Below the pieces are notes generated by a model. The model was not told the origin of the DNA. It ran no database searches and saw only the letters and a program-made list of their open reading frames with translations. From contig CAJUIJ010000009.1 in assembly GCA_910586175.1 (NCBI GenBank), positions 2,159 through 28,982 on the forward strand: 26,824 bases of DNA. Reading direction: 5' to 3'. A program made the position numbers and the translations under genes. The stretch is from an uncultured Muribaculaceae bacterium (GTDB lineage: Bacteria > Bacteroidota > Bacteroidia > Bacteroidales > Muribaculaceae). The number at the start of each line of letters is the position of its first letter. Within the stretch, counting starts at the first letter, position 1. Shown here one piece after another: positions 6,697-15,560 of this stretch.

Positions 6697-8031
6697 ATGA
6701 GCAAAGAAATTAGAATCAAGAAAGGTCTTGACATACCTTTGGAAGGGGGAGCAAGCGACATTGAAGTCAAAGACACCCTGACCGAAAGGTTTGCCATCGC
6801 GCCGGACGACTACCCCGGCTACACATGGAAAGCGGCTGTAAAAGCAGGTGACACTGTGAAAGCAGGTGAGCCGCTTCTGTATGCAAAAGAAGATGAGAAC
6901 CTGTGCCTCACATCGCCGGTGTCGGGCACGGTGCAGGAAGTGCACCGTGGCGAACGACGCAAGATAGAGTATGTGTCGGTAGACTCCGACGGTAAAGAAG
7001 AGCAATATGATTTCGGCAAACTCAGCGATAAGGAGCTGCAATTTGCGGCGCTGAAGCGAAGCGGACTCTTCGCCATGATGCGCCAGCGCCCGTTTGACAT
7101 AGTGCCGATGGTTGACATCAAGCCTCGCGACATATTTGTAACCGCATTCGACACTGCACCCCTTGCCAAGCCTCTCCTTACAGATGCAATGCTACCCTAT
7201 CTGGAGACAGGACTTAAGACATTGGCTCAGTATACCGATGGCAAGGTGTATCTATGCGTAGCTGCCGGCTCAGGCATCACGAGCAAGGCAGCGGAAGTAT
7301 ACGAGTTCAGCGGCCCGCACCCGGCAGGCAACGCCGGCACACAGATAGCCGCCATCAGCCCTGTAAACAAGGGAGAGACCGTATGGACACTCGATGCGGT
7401 GACAGCAGTGCGCATAGGCAAGCTGATGAGCGAAGGGAAACTCGACTACACCGCGCGAGTGGCATTGACCGGTGCTGACATGAAAAATCCTCACATCGCA
7501 ATCACTAAAATCGGCGCATCATTGTCAACACTGCTTAAAGGGGAGGTCAATAGCGAAAAAGGGCATGTGCGTATCATATCGGGCAACGTATTGACCGGTA
7601 TTAAAGAAGATATGGAGAATGGCTGGCTCCGCTGGCCATATCGTCAGGTCACGGCAATCGATGAGGGTGACAACGCCGACGAATTCATGGGCTGGGCAAC
7701 TGTAAGCCCGAAAAAATATAGTGTAAAAAGATCATTCCCGGCATTTCTGAAAGGGCTCAACAAGCCATTCAAATTTGATGCACGCATCAAAGGGGGCCAC
7801 AGGGCCTTCATCATGAGCAACGAATATGACAAGGTGTTCCCTATGGACATATATCCGGAATATCTGCTCAAGGCAATAATGGCCGGCGACATAGAACGCA
7901 TGGAGCAACTCGGCATATATGAAGTGGCACCCGAAGATTTCGCGCTTCCTGAATTTGTTGACACCTCCAAGCAGGAGCTCCAGAAGATAGTGCGCGAAGG
8001 ACTCGACTACTTGCGAAAGGAGACAATCTAA
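6697..8031 (+). CDS. nqrA: Na+-translocating NADH:quinone reductase subunit A
   Basis: NqrA is the large cytoplasmic subunit of Na+-NQR, which oxidises NADH, reduces quinone and pumps sodium across the inner membrane. The protein has 444 residues, close to the family's usual 445-450. It opens with SKEIRIKKGLDIPLEGGA, the typical NqrA start, followed by a biotinyl-lipoyl-like section (VKAGDTVKAGEPLLYAKEDE) and VSGTVQEVHRGERR. The ATG at 6697 is preferred to a TTG seven codons upstream because it has GGAGAG a few bases before it and matches the family start. It is the first gene of nqrABCDEF, behind a predicted promoter at 6629-6661. Confidence 0.96.
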   Translation: MSKEIRIKKGLDIPLEGGASDIEVKDTLTERFAIAPDDYPGYTWKAAVKAGDTVKAGEPLLYAKEDENLCLTSPVSGTVQEVHRGERRKIEYVSVDSDGKEEQYDFGKLSDKELQFAALKRSGLFAMMRQRPFDIVPMVDIKPRDIFVTAFDTAPLAKPLLTDAMLPYLETGLKTLAQYTDGKVYLCVAAGSGITSKAAEVYEFSGPHPAGNAGTQIAAISPVNKGETVWTLDAVTAVRIGKLMSEGKLDYTARVALTGADMKNPHIAITKIGASLSTLLKGEVNSEKGHVRIISGNVLTGIKEDMENGWLRWPYRQVTAIDEGDNADEFMGWATVSPKKYSVKRSFPAFLKGLNKPFKFDARIKGGHRAFIMSNEYDKVFPMDIYPEYLLKAIMAGDIERMEQLGIYEVAPEDFALPEFVDTSKQELQKIVREGLDYLRKETI

Positions 8032-8152
8032 GGCTTACAGGCAACAGGACTCACAAGCAAGCTCAAACGAAAGTTAAATAATTCGCAGCCAATATAAAGA
8101 TAAAGCAAGTCAGCGACAAAACAAGAAACAAAAAAATTAAAACAACACTATA

Positions 8153-9343
8153 GTGAAAGGACTAAAACGACAGATCGACAAGATGAAGCCGCAGTTCGAA
8201 AAGGGAGGGAAGTTTGAGAAACTTCATTCCGTATTCGACGGCTTCTACACATTCCTTTTCACACCGAACGAAACTTCGCATAGCGGAGTTCACATTCACG
8301 ACAGCAATGACTCCAAGCGCACCATGATTATGGTGGTGTTAGCCCTTATGCCCTGCTGTCTGTTCGGCATGTGGAACATCGGATACCAGCATTATCTGGC
8401 AATCGGCAGCATGGACCAAGGATTCCTCAGCATGTTCATCTACGGTTTATTCGCAGTGCTGCCGCAAATACTCACCGCCTATATCGTCGGATTGGGCATA
8501 GAGTTTATCGTGGCCCAGATACGTGGACATGAAATTCAGGAAGGATTCCTGGTATCGGGTATACTTATCCCGATGATATGTCCGGTAGACACGCCCTGGT
8601 GGATGCTTGCCATCGCAGTGGCATTTGCAGTGATATTTGCCAAGGAGGTATTTGGAGGCACCGGCTATAACTTCTTGAACGTAGCACTTGTGACACGCGC
8701 TTTCCTCTTCTTCAGCTATCCATCGAAGATGAGTGGCGATGGTGTTTTCGTGCAGCTTGGAGCCGGACAGCCGGTAGATGCATTCACAGGAGCGACACCG
8801 CTCGGCCAGCTTGCATCCGGTTCGGCCGACACTGTGATTACCAACATTGTAGGCAGCCCCTTGACTTCAAGCGACATATTCTTCGGTCTTTATCCCGGCT
8901 CGTGGGCTGAAACCTCAGTGTTCTGCATACTGATCGGCATGGCGATACTATTGATTTCCGGCATGGCAAACTGGCGCATAATCCTCTCCGGACTTGTAGG
9001 AGGATTCATAATGGCGTTTGTGGCTCACCACTGGGCATCACCGCTTTATCCGGTGTCATATCTGCAGCCGTTGGAACAGTTGGGACTCGGAGGCTTCATG
9101 TTTGCCATCACATTCATGGCCACCGACCCTGTGACAGCATGCCGCACCAAGACCGGCATGTATATCTACGGTGCATTGATAGGCATAATCGCCATCTTGA
9201 TACGAATCTACAATACGGGTTATCCTGAAGGCGCGATGCTTGCAGTGCTTCTTATGAACTGCTTCGCACCGCTGATCGACTACTGCGTGGTCAATGCCAA
9301 TGTGCGCCGCCGCATGCGTCGAGTCACAGTCAAGAACTCCTAA
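8153..9343 (+). CDS. nqrB: Na+-translocating NADH:quinone reductase subunit B
   Basis: NqrB is the main membrane subunit of Na+-NQR (RnfD/NqrB family) and carries a covalently bound FMN. The 396-residue protein has many hydrophobic helices from about residue 57 onward. The flavinylation motif is present as FTGATPLG, placing the FMN-bearing Thr at residue 215. The start is GTG at 8153, directly before the conserved LKRQIDKMKPQFEKGGK. A 121-bp gap with no visible gene or terminator separates it from nqrA; all other nqr gaps are 12-29 bp. That gap is A-rich and contains no TAnnTTTG box, so the operon probably reads through it. Confidence 0.97.
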   Translation: MKGLKRQIDKMKPQFEKGGKFEKLHSVFDGFYTFLFTPNETSHSGVHIHDSNDSKRTMIMVVLALMPCCLFGMWNIGYQHYLAIGSMDQGFLSMFIYGLFAVLPQILTAYIVGLGIEFIVAQIRGHEIQEGFLVSGILIPMICPVDTPWWMLAIAVAFAVIFAKEVFGGTGYNFLNVALVTRAFLFFSYPSKMSGDGVFVQLGAGQPVDAFTGATPLGQLASGSADTVITNIVGSPLTSSDIFFGLYPGSWAETSVFCILIGMAILLISGMANWRIILSGLVGGFIMAFVAHHWASPLYPVSYLQPLEQLGLGGFMFAITFMATDPVTACRTKTGMYIYGALIGIIAILIRIYNTGYPEGAMLAVLLMNCFAPLIDYCVVNANVRRRMRRVTVKNS

Positions 9344-9355
9344 CCATAAAGCGAA

Positions 9356-10096
9356 ATGAACCGTCAAAGCAATACATATACAATAATCTACTCCATCATA
9401 TTGGTGGTAGTAGTGGGTTTGGCGCTCTCGATAGTTTACCAGGCCTTGCGTCCGAAGCAAGTGGAGAACATCGACAACGACACGAAACGACAGATACTGG
9501 CTGCCGCGCTCATCACCCCTGAGAATGGAGAGTCGGTAGCAGAGCTTTACTCAGAATATATTACCGACTCCTATATCGTCAACACCAAGGGAGAAAAGGT
9601 AGACTCCGACATAGACCCCTTCTCAGTCAATGTGGCGGATCAGGTGAAAGAGGCAGACATGGAGAAACGACTTCTACCCGTGTTTGTGTGCAACCTTTCA
9701 GGCAAGTCCGACACCGAAGATACCACCGGCGACAATGTGAAATACATAATACCTGTGTATGGAGCCGGACTATGGGGTCCGATATGGGGCTACGTGGCGA
9801 TGGATGCCAACGGAGAGAATATCTACGGAGCATACTTCGCACACCAAGGAGAGACACCCGGACTTGGCGCAGAGATCGAGAAGCCGGCATTCAGCGACCA
9901 GTTCCAGGGCAAGGATATCTTCTCAAAGGACGGAGCATTCCAATCTATCATGATTGTCAAGAACGCACCCGATCCTCTTCCCGACAACGAGGTGCATGCC
10001 ATAAGCGGAGGCACCATCACCAGCCAGGGGGTTCAGAAGATGCTATCGAACTCACTTGAACCATACACCGCATTTTTCAAATCGCTCAAAAAATAA
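9356..10096 (+). CDS. nqrC: Na+-translocating NADH:quinone reductase subunit C
   Basis: NqrC is a membrane-anchored periplasmic subunit of Na+-NQR with a second covalent FMN. The 246-residue protein has one N-terminal helix (about residues 9-28, YTIIYSIILVVVVGLALSIV) followed by a soluble FMN-binding domain. The flavin attachment motif appears as AISGGTITSQG, with the FMN-bearing Thr at residue 220; the usual SGAT is SGGT here. The conserved GLWGPIWGYVA and HQGETPGLGAEI blocks are also present. It starts 12 bp after nqrB and is followed by nqrD after 17 bp. Confidence 0.97.
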   Translation: MNRQSNTYTIIYSIILVVVVGLALSIVYQALRPKQVENIDNDTKRQILAAALITPENGESVAELYSEYITDSYIVNTKGEKVDSDIDPFSVNVADQVKEADMEKRLLPVFVCNLSGKSDTEDTTGDNVKYIIPVYGAGLWGPIWGYVAMDANGENIYGAYFAHQGETPGLGAEIEKPAFSDQFQGKDIFSKDGAFQSIMIVKNAPDPLPDNEVHAISGGTITSQGVQKMLSNSLEPYTAFFKSLKK

Positions 10097-10113
10097 TTTC
10101 AGAATAAACTATC

Positions 10114-10737
10114 ATGAATCTGAAAAAAACATTCTTACCGCTGTTCAACCCGTTGTCGAAAGACAATCCGGTGATTGTGCAGGTGCTCGGCATATGCTCT
10201 GCTCTTGCAGTTACGGCGAAAATGGAGCCGGCTCTGGTGATGACCATCTCCGTGACAGCAGTGCTCGCTCTTGCCAACGTCATCATCTCACTGATGCGAA
10301 ACACCATACCCTCGTCCATACGAATCATAGTGCAGCTCGTAGTGGTGGCGGCGCTTGTTGTAATCGTAGACCAGGTGCTGAAGGCGTACACCTACGATGT
10401 GTCGAAAGCGCTCTCGGTGTTCATCGGCCTTATCATTACCAACTGTATCATCATGGGTCGTCTGGAGGCATTTGCCCTCAACAACCGTCCATGGCCGGCA
10501 TTTCTCGACGGAATCGGCAACGGACTTGGTTACGGCATAATATTGATTATAGTGTCATTCTTTCGCGAGCTTCTCGGCAGCGGCACACTCTTCGGCTGTC
10601 AGGTATTCCCGCAGAGTTGGTATGATGCCGGCTATATGAACAACGGCCTCATGATATTGCCTCCTATGGCACTCATCGTAGTGGCATGCATCATATGGGC
10701 ACACCGTGCAATCAATAAGGATCTTCAGGAAAAATAA
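10114..10737 (+). CDS. nqrD: Na+-translocating NADH:quinone reductase subunit D
   Basis: NqrD is one of two homologous, oppositely oriented membrane subunits that form the core of the sodium pump. The 207-residue protein has about six helices. Cys28 (LGICSALAV) and Cys111 (LIITNCIIMGRLEAFA) match the pair that in Vibrio cholerae NqrD, together with the NqrE pair, ligates an intramembrane iron-sulfur centre. RPWPAFLDGIGNGLGYG is typical of the NqrD/RnfE family. It is translated separately, 17 bp after nqrC. A longer frame from 10056 is a frame shadow across the nqrC-nqrD junction. Confidence 0.97.
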   Translation: MNLKKTFLPLFNPLSKDNPVIVQVLGICSALAVTAKMEPALVMTISVTAVLALANVIISLMRNTIPSSIRIIVQLVVVAALVVIVDQVLKAYTYDVSKALSVFIGLIITNCIIMGRLEAFALNNRPWPAFLDGIGNGLGYGIILIIVSFFRELLGSGTLFGCQVFPQSWYDAGYMNNGLMILPPMALIVVACIIWAHRAINKDLQEK

Positions 10738-10749
10738 AGACGTCAAGAT

Positions 10750-11364
10750 ATGGAAAATCTGAATTTATTCATAAGGTCGATATTTATCGACAACATGATA
10801 TTCGCCTACTTCTTAGGCATGTGTTCGTATCTGGCGGTATCGAAAAATGTAAAGACAGCCTTCGGGCTCGGTGTAGCCGTCACATTTGTGCTGATGATCG
10901 CATTGCCGGTATGTTGGTGCATCAACGAATACCTGCTCAAGCCGGGAGCGCTGAGTTGGCTCGGTGCGGAATATGCCGGTGCTGACCTTTCGTTTCTCGG
11001 CCTCATCATGTTTATCGCGGTGATTGCCACACTGGTGCAGATACTTGAGATGTTCATAGAGAAATATAGCCCGGGATTGTATAACTCATTAGGTATCTTC
11101 TTGCCGCTGATAGCTGTGAACTGTGCCATATTGGGAGCCGTGCTTTTTATGCAGCAACGCGACTTTAGCAATGCCTGGACAGCCACTGTCTACGGAGTTG
11201 GTTCCGGCATAGGCTGGCTATTGGCAATCGTATGTCTTGCGGCAATACGCGAACGACTCAATGAGAAAGTGATACCGGCACCGCTACGCGGCATAGGCAT
11301 AACATTTATCATCACAGGTCTGATGGGCATAGCGTTCATGAGCTTCCTCGGCATAAAGCTGTGA
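10750..11364 (+). CDS. nqrE: Na+-translocating NADH:quinone reductase subunit E
   Basis: NqrE is the partner of NqrD in the membrane core of Na+-NQR. The 204-residue protein has about six helices and keeps both conserved cysteines, Cys25 (FLGMCSYLAVSK) and Cys125 (IAVNCAILGAVLF), which with the NqrD pair form the intramembrane iron-sulfur site. The family signature EMFIEKYSPGLYNSLGIFLP lies before the second Cys. It begins 12 bp after nqrD; nqrF follows after 29 bp. Length and motifs are normal for NqrE rather than RnfA. Confidence 0.97.
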   Translation: MENLNLFIRSIFIDNMIFAYFLGMCSYLAVSKNVKTAFGLGVAVTFVLMIALPVCWCINEYLLKPGALSWLGAEYAGADLSFLGLIMFIAVIATLVQILEMFIEKYSPGLYNSLGIFLPLIAVNCAILGAVLFMQQRDFSNAWTATVYGVGSGIGWLLAIVCLAAIRERLNEKVIPAPLRGIGITFIITGLMGIAFMSFLGIKL

Positions 11365-11393
11365 CACCGTCATATATAATAAATATTTAGAAG

Positions 11394-12683
11394 ATGATAT
11401 TGACAGATATTATATGGGGAAATGTGATTGCGGCATCGCTCATATTTCTCGTGATAGTGCTCGTGCTGACCATAATCCTGCTCCTCGCCAAGTCATGGCT
11501 TGTGAACAGCGGAGAAGTCAGCATATCGATCAACGAAGGCTCCAAGGTGCTTCATGCGGCAGCCGGAAAGTCATTGCTCGCCACGCTCAACGACAACGGT
11601 GTTCACCTGTCGAGCGCATGTGGAGGCAAAGGAAGCTGCGGACAGTGCAAGTTGCAGGTAGTGTCGGGAGGTGGCGACATACTCCCCACCGAGGCAGTTC
11701 ACTTCTCGCGCAAGCAGATCAAAGACAACTGGCGTCTCGGCTGCCAAGTGAAAGTGAAGTCGGACCTCGAAGTGAAAGTGGATCAGGCTGCCCTCGATGT
11801 GAAAGAATGGGAATGCGAGGTGATAAGCAACAAGAACGTGGCTACGTTTATCAAAGAATTCATCGTGCAGCTGCCTAAGGGAGAGCACATGAACTTTATC
11901 CCCGGCAGCTACGCACAGATACGCATACCGCAATATGAGATGGACTACGACAAAGACATCGACAAGTCGCTCATAGGCGACGAATATCTGCCGGCATGGG
12001 AGAAATTCGGACTCTTCACTCTCAAGGCAAAGAATACTGAAGACACAGTGCGTGCATACTCAATGGCCAACTATCCGGAAGAGGGTGACCGCTTCATGCT
12101 GACAGTGCGAATCGCCACTCCCCCGTTCAAGCCGAAACCTCAGGTTGGCTTCCAGAACGTGCCCGCGGGTATCGCATCAAGCTACATCTTCTCGCTTAAA
12201 CCGGGCGACAAGGTGCTGATGAGCGGTCCCTACGGAGACTTCCACCCGATAGTTGACTCGAAGGCCGAGATGATATGGGTGGGCGGTGGTGCCGGTATGG
12301 CTCCTCTCCGTGCCCAGATTATGTGGATGACGAAGACTCGCCAATGCCGCGACCGCGAAATGCACTACTTCTATGGAGCGCGTGCACTCAACGAGGTGTT
12401 CTATCTTGACGACTTCCTGCAGCTGGAAAAAGAATTCCCCAACTTCCACTTCCATCTTGCACTCGACCGTCCGGATCCGGCAGCCGATGCCGCAGGTGTG
12501 AAATATACAGCAGGTTTCGTGCATGACGTCATGTTCAAGACATATCTCAAAGACCATGATGCACCTGAAGATATAGAGTACTACATGTGCGGTCCTGGCC
12601 CGATGAGCAATGCTGTCAACAACATGCTCTACAACCTCGGGGTGGAACCGGAAAGCATCCACTACGATAACTTCGGAGGTTAA
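11394..12683 (+). CDS. nqrF: Na+-translocating NADH:quinone reductase subunit F
   Basis: NqrF is the NADH-oxidising entry subunit, anchored in the membrane and facing the cytoplasm. The 429 residues comprise an N-terminal helix (about 11-32), a [2Fe-2S] ferredoxin domain, an FAD domain and an NADH-binding domain. The cluster ligands are Cys76, Cys82, Cys85 and Cys117 (SACGGKGSCGQCK ... LGCQ). The FAD motif is RAYSMANYPEE (220-230) and the NADH motif GGGAGMAPLR (297-306). The C-terminus ends YMCGPGPMSNAVNNML ... DNFGG, as expected. All cofactor sites are intact. It is the last nqr gene; no strong terminator follows directly. Confidence 0.97.
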   Translation: MILTDIIWGNVIAASLIFLVIVLVLTIILLLAKSWLVNSGEVSISINEGSKVLHAAAGKSLLATLNDNGVHLSSACGGKGSCGQCKLQVVSGGGDILPTEAVHFSRKQIKDNWRLGCQVKVKSDLEVKVDQAALDVKEWECEVISNKNVATFIKEFIVQLPKGEHMNFIPGSYAQIRIPQYEMDYDKDIDKSLIGDEYLPAWEKFGLFTLKAKNTEDTVRAYSMANYPEEGDRFMLTVRIATPPFKPKPQVGFQNVPAGIASSYIFSLKPGDKVLMSGPYGDFHPIVDSKAEMIWVGGGAGMAPLRAQIMWMTKTRQCRDREMHYFYGARALNEVFYLDDFLQLEKEFPNFHFHLALDRPDPAADAAGVKYTAGFVHDVMFKTYLKDHDAPEDIEYYMCGPGPMSNAVNNMLYNLGVEPESIHYDNFGG

Positions 12684-12696
12684 TATAATGCTAATA

Positions 12697-12718
12697 ATAC
12701 ACTTATAAGCAGGTGTAT
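12697..12718. promoter_or_regulatory. Inverted repeat upstream of glyA
   Basis: ATACAC (12697-12702) and GTGTAT (12713-12718) form an inverted repeat with a 10-base centre, lying 14 bp past the nqrF stop and 38 bp before the glyA start. It could be an operator for glyA or a weak hairpin at the end of nqr. No TAnnTTTG box was found in this 73-bp gap. Confidence 0.3.
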
Positions 12719-12756
12719 GACCTATAAATTTAATAACATAACAACACATTCCAACT

Positions 12757-14037
12757 ATGAAGAGAGACAATGAGGTTTTTGATATCATAGACCGCGAGCA
12801 TCTTCGCCAGCGTCGTGGCATTGAGCTTATAGCCAGCGAAAACTTCGTGAGCGACGAGGTAATGCGAGCCATGGGTTCGTGTCTCACCAACAAGTATGCC
12901 GAGGGCTATCCCGCAAAGCGCTATTATGGCGGCTGTCAGGTGGTCGACGAAGCGGAGAACCTTGCGATAGAGAGAGCCAAGAAACTTTTTGGCGCAGAAT
13001 GGGCAAATGTGCAGCCTCACAGTGGCGCACAGGCCAACATGGCAGTATTCATGGCATGCCTGCAGCCCGGTGACAAATTCATGGGTATGGACTTAAGCCA
13101 TGGCGGACACCTGAGCCATGGAAGCCCCGTGAATTTCTCAGGCCTTATGTTCGAGCCTATAAGCTATACGGTGGAGGAATCAACAGGCCGAGTGAACTAC
13201 GAAGAGATGGAGGCTAAGGCACGCGCAGAACGTCCGAAGCTCATAATAGCAGGCGCAAGCGCATATAGCCGCGAATGGGACTATGCACGCATCCGTGCAC
13301 TCGCCGACGAAATCGGTGCAATCTTCATGGTAGATATGGCACATCCAGCAGGTCTTATTGCAGCCGGTCTGCTTGAGAACCCCGTGAAACATGCTCATAT
13401 CGTCACCACTACCACCCACAAGACACTCCGTGGCCCGCGCGGTGGCATGATCTTGATGGGTAAGGATTTCGACAATCCCTGGGGCAAGAAGACTCCCAAG
13501 GGTGAGATAAAGAAAATGTCAGCGCTTCTTGACTCAGCGGTGTTCCCCGGTGTGCAGGGAGGTCCGCTGGAGCATGTCATCGCAGCCAAGGCAGTTGCAT
13601 TCGGAGAGGCACTTCAACCTGAATGGAAAGAATATGCCATACAGGTAAAGAAGAACGCCGATGCGCTTGCCAACGCACTTATAGCACGCGGCTACAAGAT
13701 TATATCTGACGGCACAGACAACCATTGCATGCTTGTGGACCTTCGCCCGAAGTTCCCGGAGATGAGCGGCAAGAAAGCAGAGCGTGTGCTTGTGGAGGCT
13801 GACATCACTGCCAACAAGAACATGGTGCCCTACGATTCACGCAGCCCGTTCCTCACCAGCGGTTTGCGCTTCGGCACAGCGGCAATCACAACCCGTGGTG
13901 CCAAAGAAGAGCTTATGGAGACAATTGCAGGCCTGATTGACCGAGTGCTGAGCGACGCAGACAATGAGGAGACAATCAAGGCAGTTCGACAGGAAGTGAA
14001 TGAAATGATGAACGACTATCCGATGTTCGCTTGGTAA
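12757..14037 (+). CDS. glyA: Serine hydroxymethyltransferase
   Basis: GlyA is a cytoplasmic PLP enzyme that converts serine and tetrahydrofolate into glycine and 5,10-methylene-THF, the main one-carbon source. The 426-residue length is normal. Family motifs include IELIASENFVS (22-32), NKYAEGYPAKRYYGGC (45-60), and the PLP-lysine motif TTTTHKTLRGPRGG with Lys222. FLTSGLRFGTAAITTRG appears near the C-terminus. It is flanked by an inverted repeat upstream and a hairpin terminator downstream, so it is probably transcribed alone or with nqr read-through. The encoded protein looks entirely ordinary. Confidence 0.97.
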   Translation: MKRDNEVFDIIDREHLRQRRGIELIASENFVSDEVMRAMGSCLTNKYAEGYPAKRYYGGCQVVDEAENLAIERAKKLFGAEWANVQPHSGAQANMAVFMACLQPGDKFMGMDLSHGGHLSHGSPVNFSGLMFEPISYTVEESTGRVNYEEMEAKARAERPKLIIAGASAYSREWDYARIRALADEIGAIFMVDMAHPAGLIAAGLLENPVKHAHIVTTTTHKTLRGPRGGMILMGKDFDNPWGKKTPKGEIKKMSALLDSAVFPGVQGGPLEHVIAAKAVAFGEALQPEWKEYAIQVKKNADALANALIARGYKIISDGTDNHCMLVDLRPKFPEMSGKKAERVLVEADITANKNMVPYDSRSPFLTSGLRFGTAAITTRGAKEELMETIAGLIDRVLSDADNEETIKAVRQEVNEMMNDYPMFAW

Positions 14038-14072
14038 CTTTGGAGTCCGACTCATAAACATGAATAAAAAGG

Positions 14073-14115
14073 GGAAGCCGGAACGCACATGTATGCACTC
14101 CGGCTTCCTTACTTT
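14073..14115 (+). terminator. Intrinsic terminator after glyA
   Basis: GGAAGCCGGA (14073-14082) pairs perfectly with TCCGGCTTCC (14099-14108) around a 16-base loop, followed by TTACTTT. The T-run is interrupted by AC. It lies about 35 bp past the glyA stop codon. Confidence 0.7.
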
Positions 14116-14116
14116 A

Positions 14117-14197
14117 ATGAAAAGTGATCTTGACTTCATGAAAAAGTAATCTTGACTTCAAGAAAAAGTAATCCTGCTTTAATAAAACGTAATCATG
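14117..14197 (+). repeat. Four-copy ~22-bp tandem array ending at the bioD start codon
   Basis: Four imperfect copies run head to tail. Copy 1 (14117-14137) reads ATGAAAAGTGATCTTGACTTC. Copy 2 is 14138-14159 and copy 3 is 14160-14181. Copy 4 begins at 14182 and is cut into by the bioD ATG at 14195. All share A(4-5), then GTRATC or CGTAATC, then NTG. The NTG is TTG (14130), TTG (14152), CTG (14174) and finally ATG (14195, the bioD start). Copies 1 and 2 also encode a 10-codon frame, ATG at 14117 to TAA at 14149. Cis-acting roles are inference. Confidence 0.7.
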
Positions 14198-14842
14198 AAT
14201 AATTGGCCTTCCAAGATATTTGTTACCGGCACGGACACAGATGCCGGCAAAAGTTATGCCACCGGATGGCTTGCCAACCTGATCAACCAAGAAGGAGGCA
14301 ACGCCATGACTATGAAATTTGTACAGACAGGCAATAACGACATGAGCGAGGATATCGAGGTGCATCGCCGCATCATGGGTATTGACTACACGGAATTTGA
14401 CCTTGACCACACCACCGCACCCGAAATATTCACTTACCCATGCAGTCCGGACTTGGCCGCACGTATCGACGGGCGCGAAATAGATTTCATCAAAATAGAC
14501 AATGCCGCCGACAAGTTGGCATCGGCTTACGGCACATTGCTTATTGAAGGTGCCGGAGGGCTCATGGTGCCACTAAAGGGTGACTATCTGACCATAGACT
14601 ATGTGAAAGACCGCAAACTGCCGGTGGTGCTTGTCACGAATGGCAAATTAGGTTCGATAAGCCACACATTATTAGCTCTTGATGCAATAAAGAGGCACGG
14701 ACTTGATCTTTGTGCCGTAATATATAATCCACATTTCGATTATGACAAAATAATTTCGGAAGATACGCGTAAATATATAAGACGATGCGTTGAAGAGAGT
14801 TTCGAGGAAGCTGTTTACCTTGAGATGACTTCACTTACATGA
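14195..14842 (+). CDS. bioD: Dethiobiotin synthetase
   Basis: BioD uses ATP and CO2 to close the ureido ring of 7,8-diaminopelargonate, giving dethiobiotin, the penultimate step of biotin synthesis. The 215-residue protein has the expected P-loop GTDTDAGKS (residues 12-20), then MKFVQTGNND, and LIEGAGGLMVPL (116-127) with the conserved Glu-Gly-Ala-Gly-Gly. DLAARIDGREID fits the substrate-binding region. The other biotin genes in the window start about 8 kb downstream, so bioD here is a separate unit. It is preceded by the tandem array at 14117-14197. The exonuclease gene starts 16 bp after its stop, suggesting co-transcription with an unrelated gene. Confidence 0.94.
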   Translation: MNNWPSKIFVTGTDTDAGKSYATGWLANLINQEGGNAMTMKFVQTGNNDMSEDIEVHRRIMGIDYTEFDLDHTTAPEIFTYPCSPDLAARIDGREIDFIKIDNAADKLASAYGTLLIEGAGGLMVPLKGDYLTIDYVKDRKLPVVLVTNGKLGSISHTLLALDAIKRHGLDLCAVIYNPHFDYDKIISEDTRKYIRRCVEESFEEAVYLEMTSLT

Positions 14843-14858
14843 CCATCCTGAAGAGAAT

Positions 14859-15560
14859 ATGAATCAGAAATACGAACAACAAACGACCTCACACAATCCG
14901 GGCAAGATATGGAAAACCTCAATAACAAAAGAGGAACTTTCAAGCTTACCGGCAGAGGCATATAGCGGGAGGATACACTTAATAGACAAGCAAGAGGAAA
15001 TAGAGGAAGCTGTAGAGGCATTGTGCAACCAGCGTATCATAGGCTTCGACACAGAGACCAAACCATCGTTCAGACGTGGTGAACGCAACACCGTTTCACT
15101 TCTTCAATTGTCGACCGCGACTGACACATATCTCTTCCGTCTAAATCATATAGGCTTACCTGCCGGTGTATGTGAGATTCTCGAGAATGAAAATATACTG
15201 AAGATTGGTGTTTCGATACATGATGATTTCCTGAATTTGCACAAGAAATTCAAACTCAACCCCAAGGGATTCGTAGACCTTCAGACATATGTGAAAAATT
15301 TCAATATAGCAGACAACAGTCTGTCGCGCATATACGGCATATTATTTGACAAGCGGATATCGAAGGGACAGCGACTGAGCAATTGGGAGGCCCCCTCGCT
15401 TACACAACACCAGCAGGAATATGCTGCACTCGATGCGTTGGCTTGCGTGAATATATATAACCATCTTCTCACTCATGGCTTCGACTATCGGACTTCAAAA
15501 TATTACCGGGAGTTTGATGACCCTAATTATCAACAGGAACATTTTGAGCCCGTCTCATAA
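14859..15560 (+). CDS. RNase D-like DEDDy 3'-5' exonuclease domain protein
   Basis: This 233-residue protein has the DEDDy exonuclease fold, which trims nucleic acid 3' ends with two metal ions. Motif I is GFDTETKPS with Asp64 and Glu66. Motif II is GVSIHDDFLNL with Asp122/Asp123. Motif III is YAALDALA with Tyr188 and Asp192, the DEDDy form. HRDC domains found in full RNase D are absent, so this is the short, single-domain type common in Bacteroidetes. The first about 40 residues are polar and may be flexible. It follows bioD by 16 bp. Whether the substrate is RNA or DNA cannot be told from sequence. The 99-bp gap after it contains a small perfect inverted repeat (TGGCTA-T-TAGCCA, 15602-15614). 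Confidence 0.88.
   Translation: MNQKYEQQTTSHNPGKIWKTSITKEELSSLPAEAYSGRIHLIDKQEEIEEAVEALCNQRIIGFDTETKPSFRRGERNTVSLLQLSTATDTYLFRLNHIGLPAGVCEILENENILKIGVSIHDDFLNLHKKFKLNPKGFVDLQTYVKNFNIADNSLSRIYGILFDKRISKGQRLSNWEAPSLTQHQQEYAALDALACVNIYNHLLTHGFDYRTSKYYREFDDPNYQQEHFEPVS

Noticed and set aside
10056..10625. A long + strand frame across the nqrC-nqrD junction.
   Set aside because: It overlaps the well-supported nqrC end and nqrD in another frame and has no family resemblance.
14117..14200. CRISPR array.
   Set aside because: The repeat units abut without spacers of independent sequence and diverge from copy to copy.
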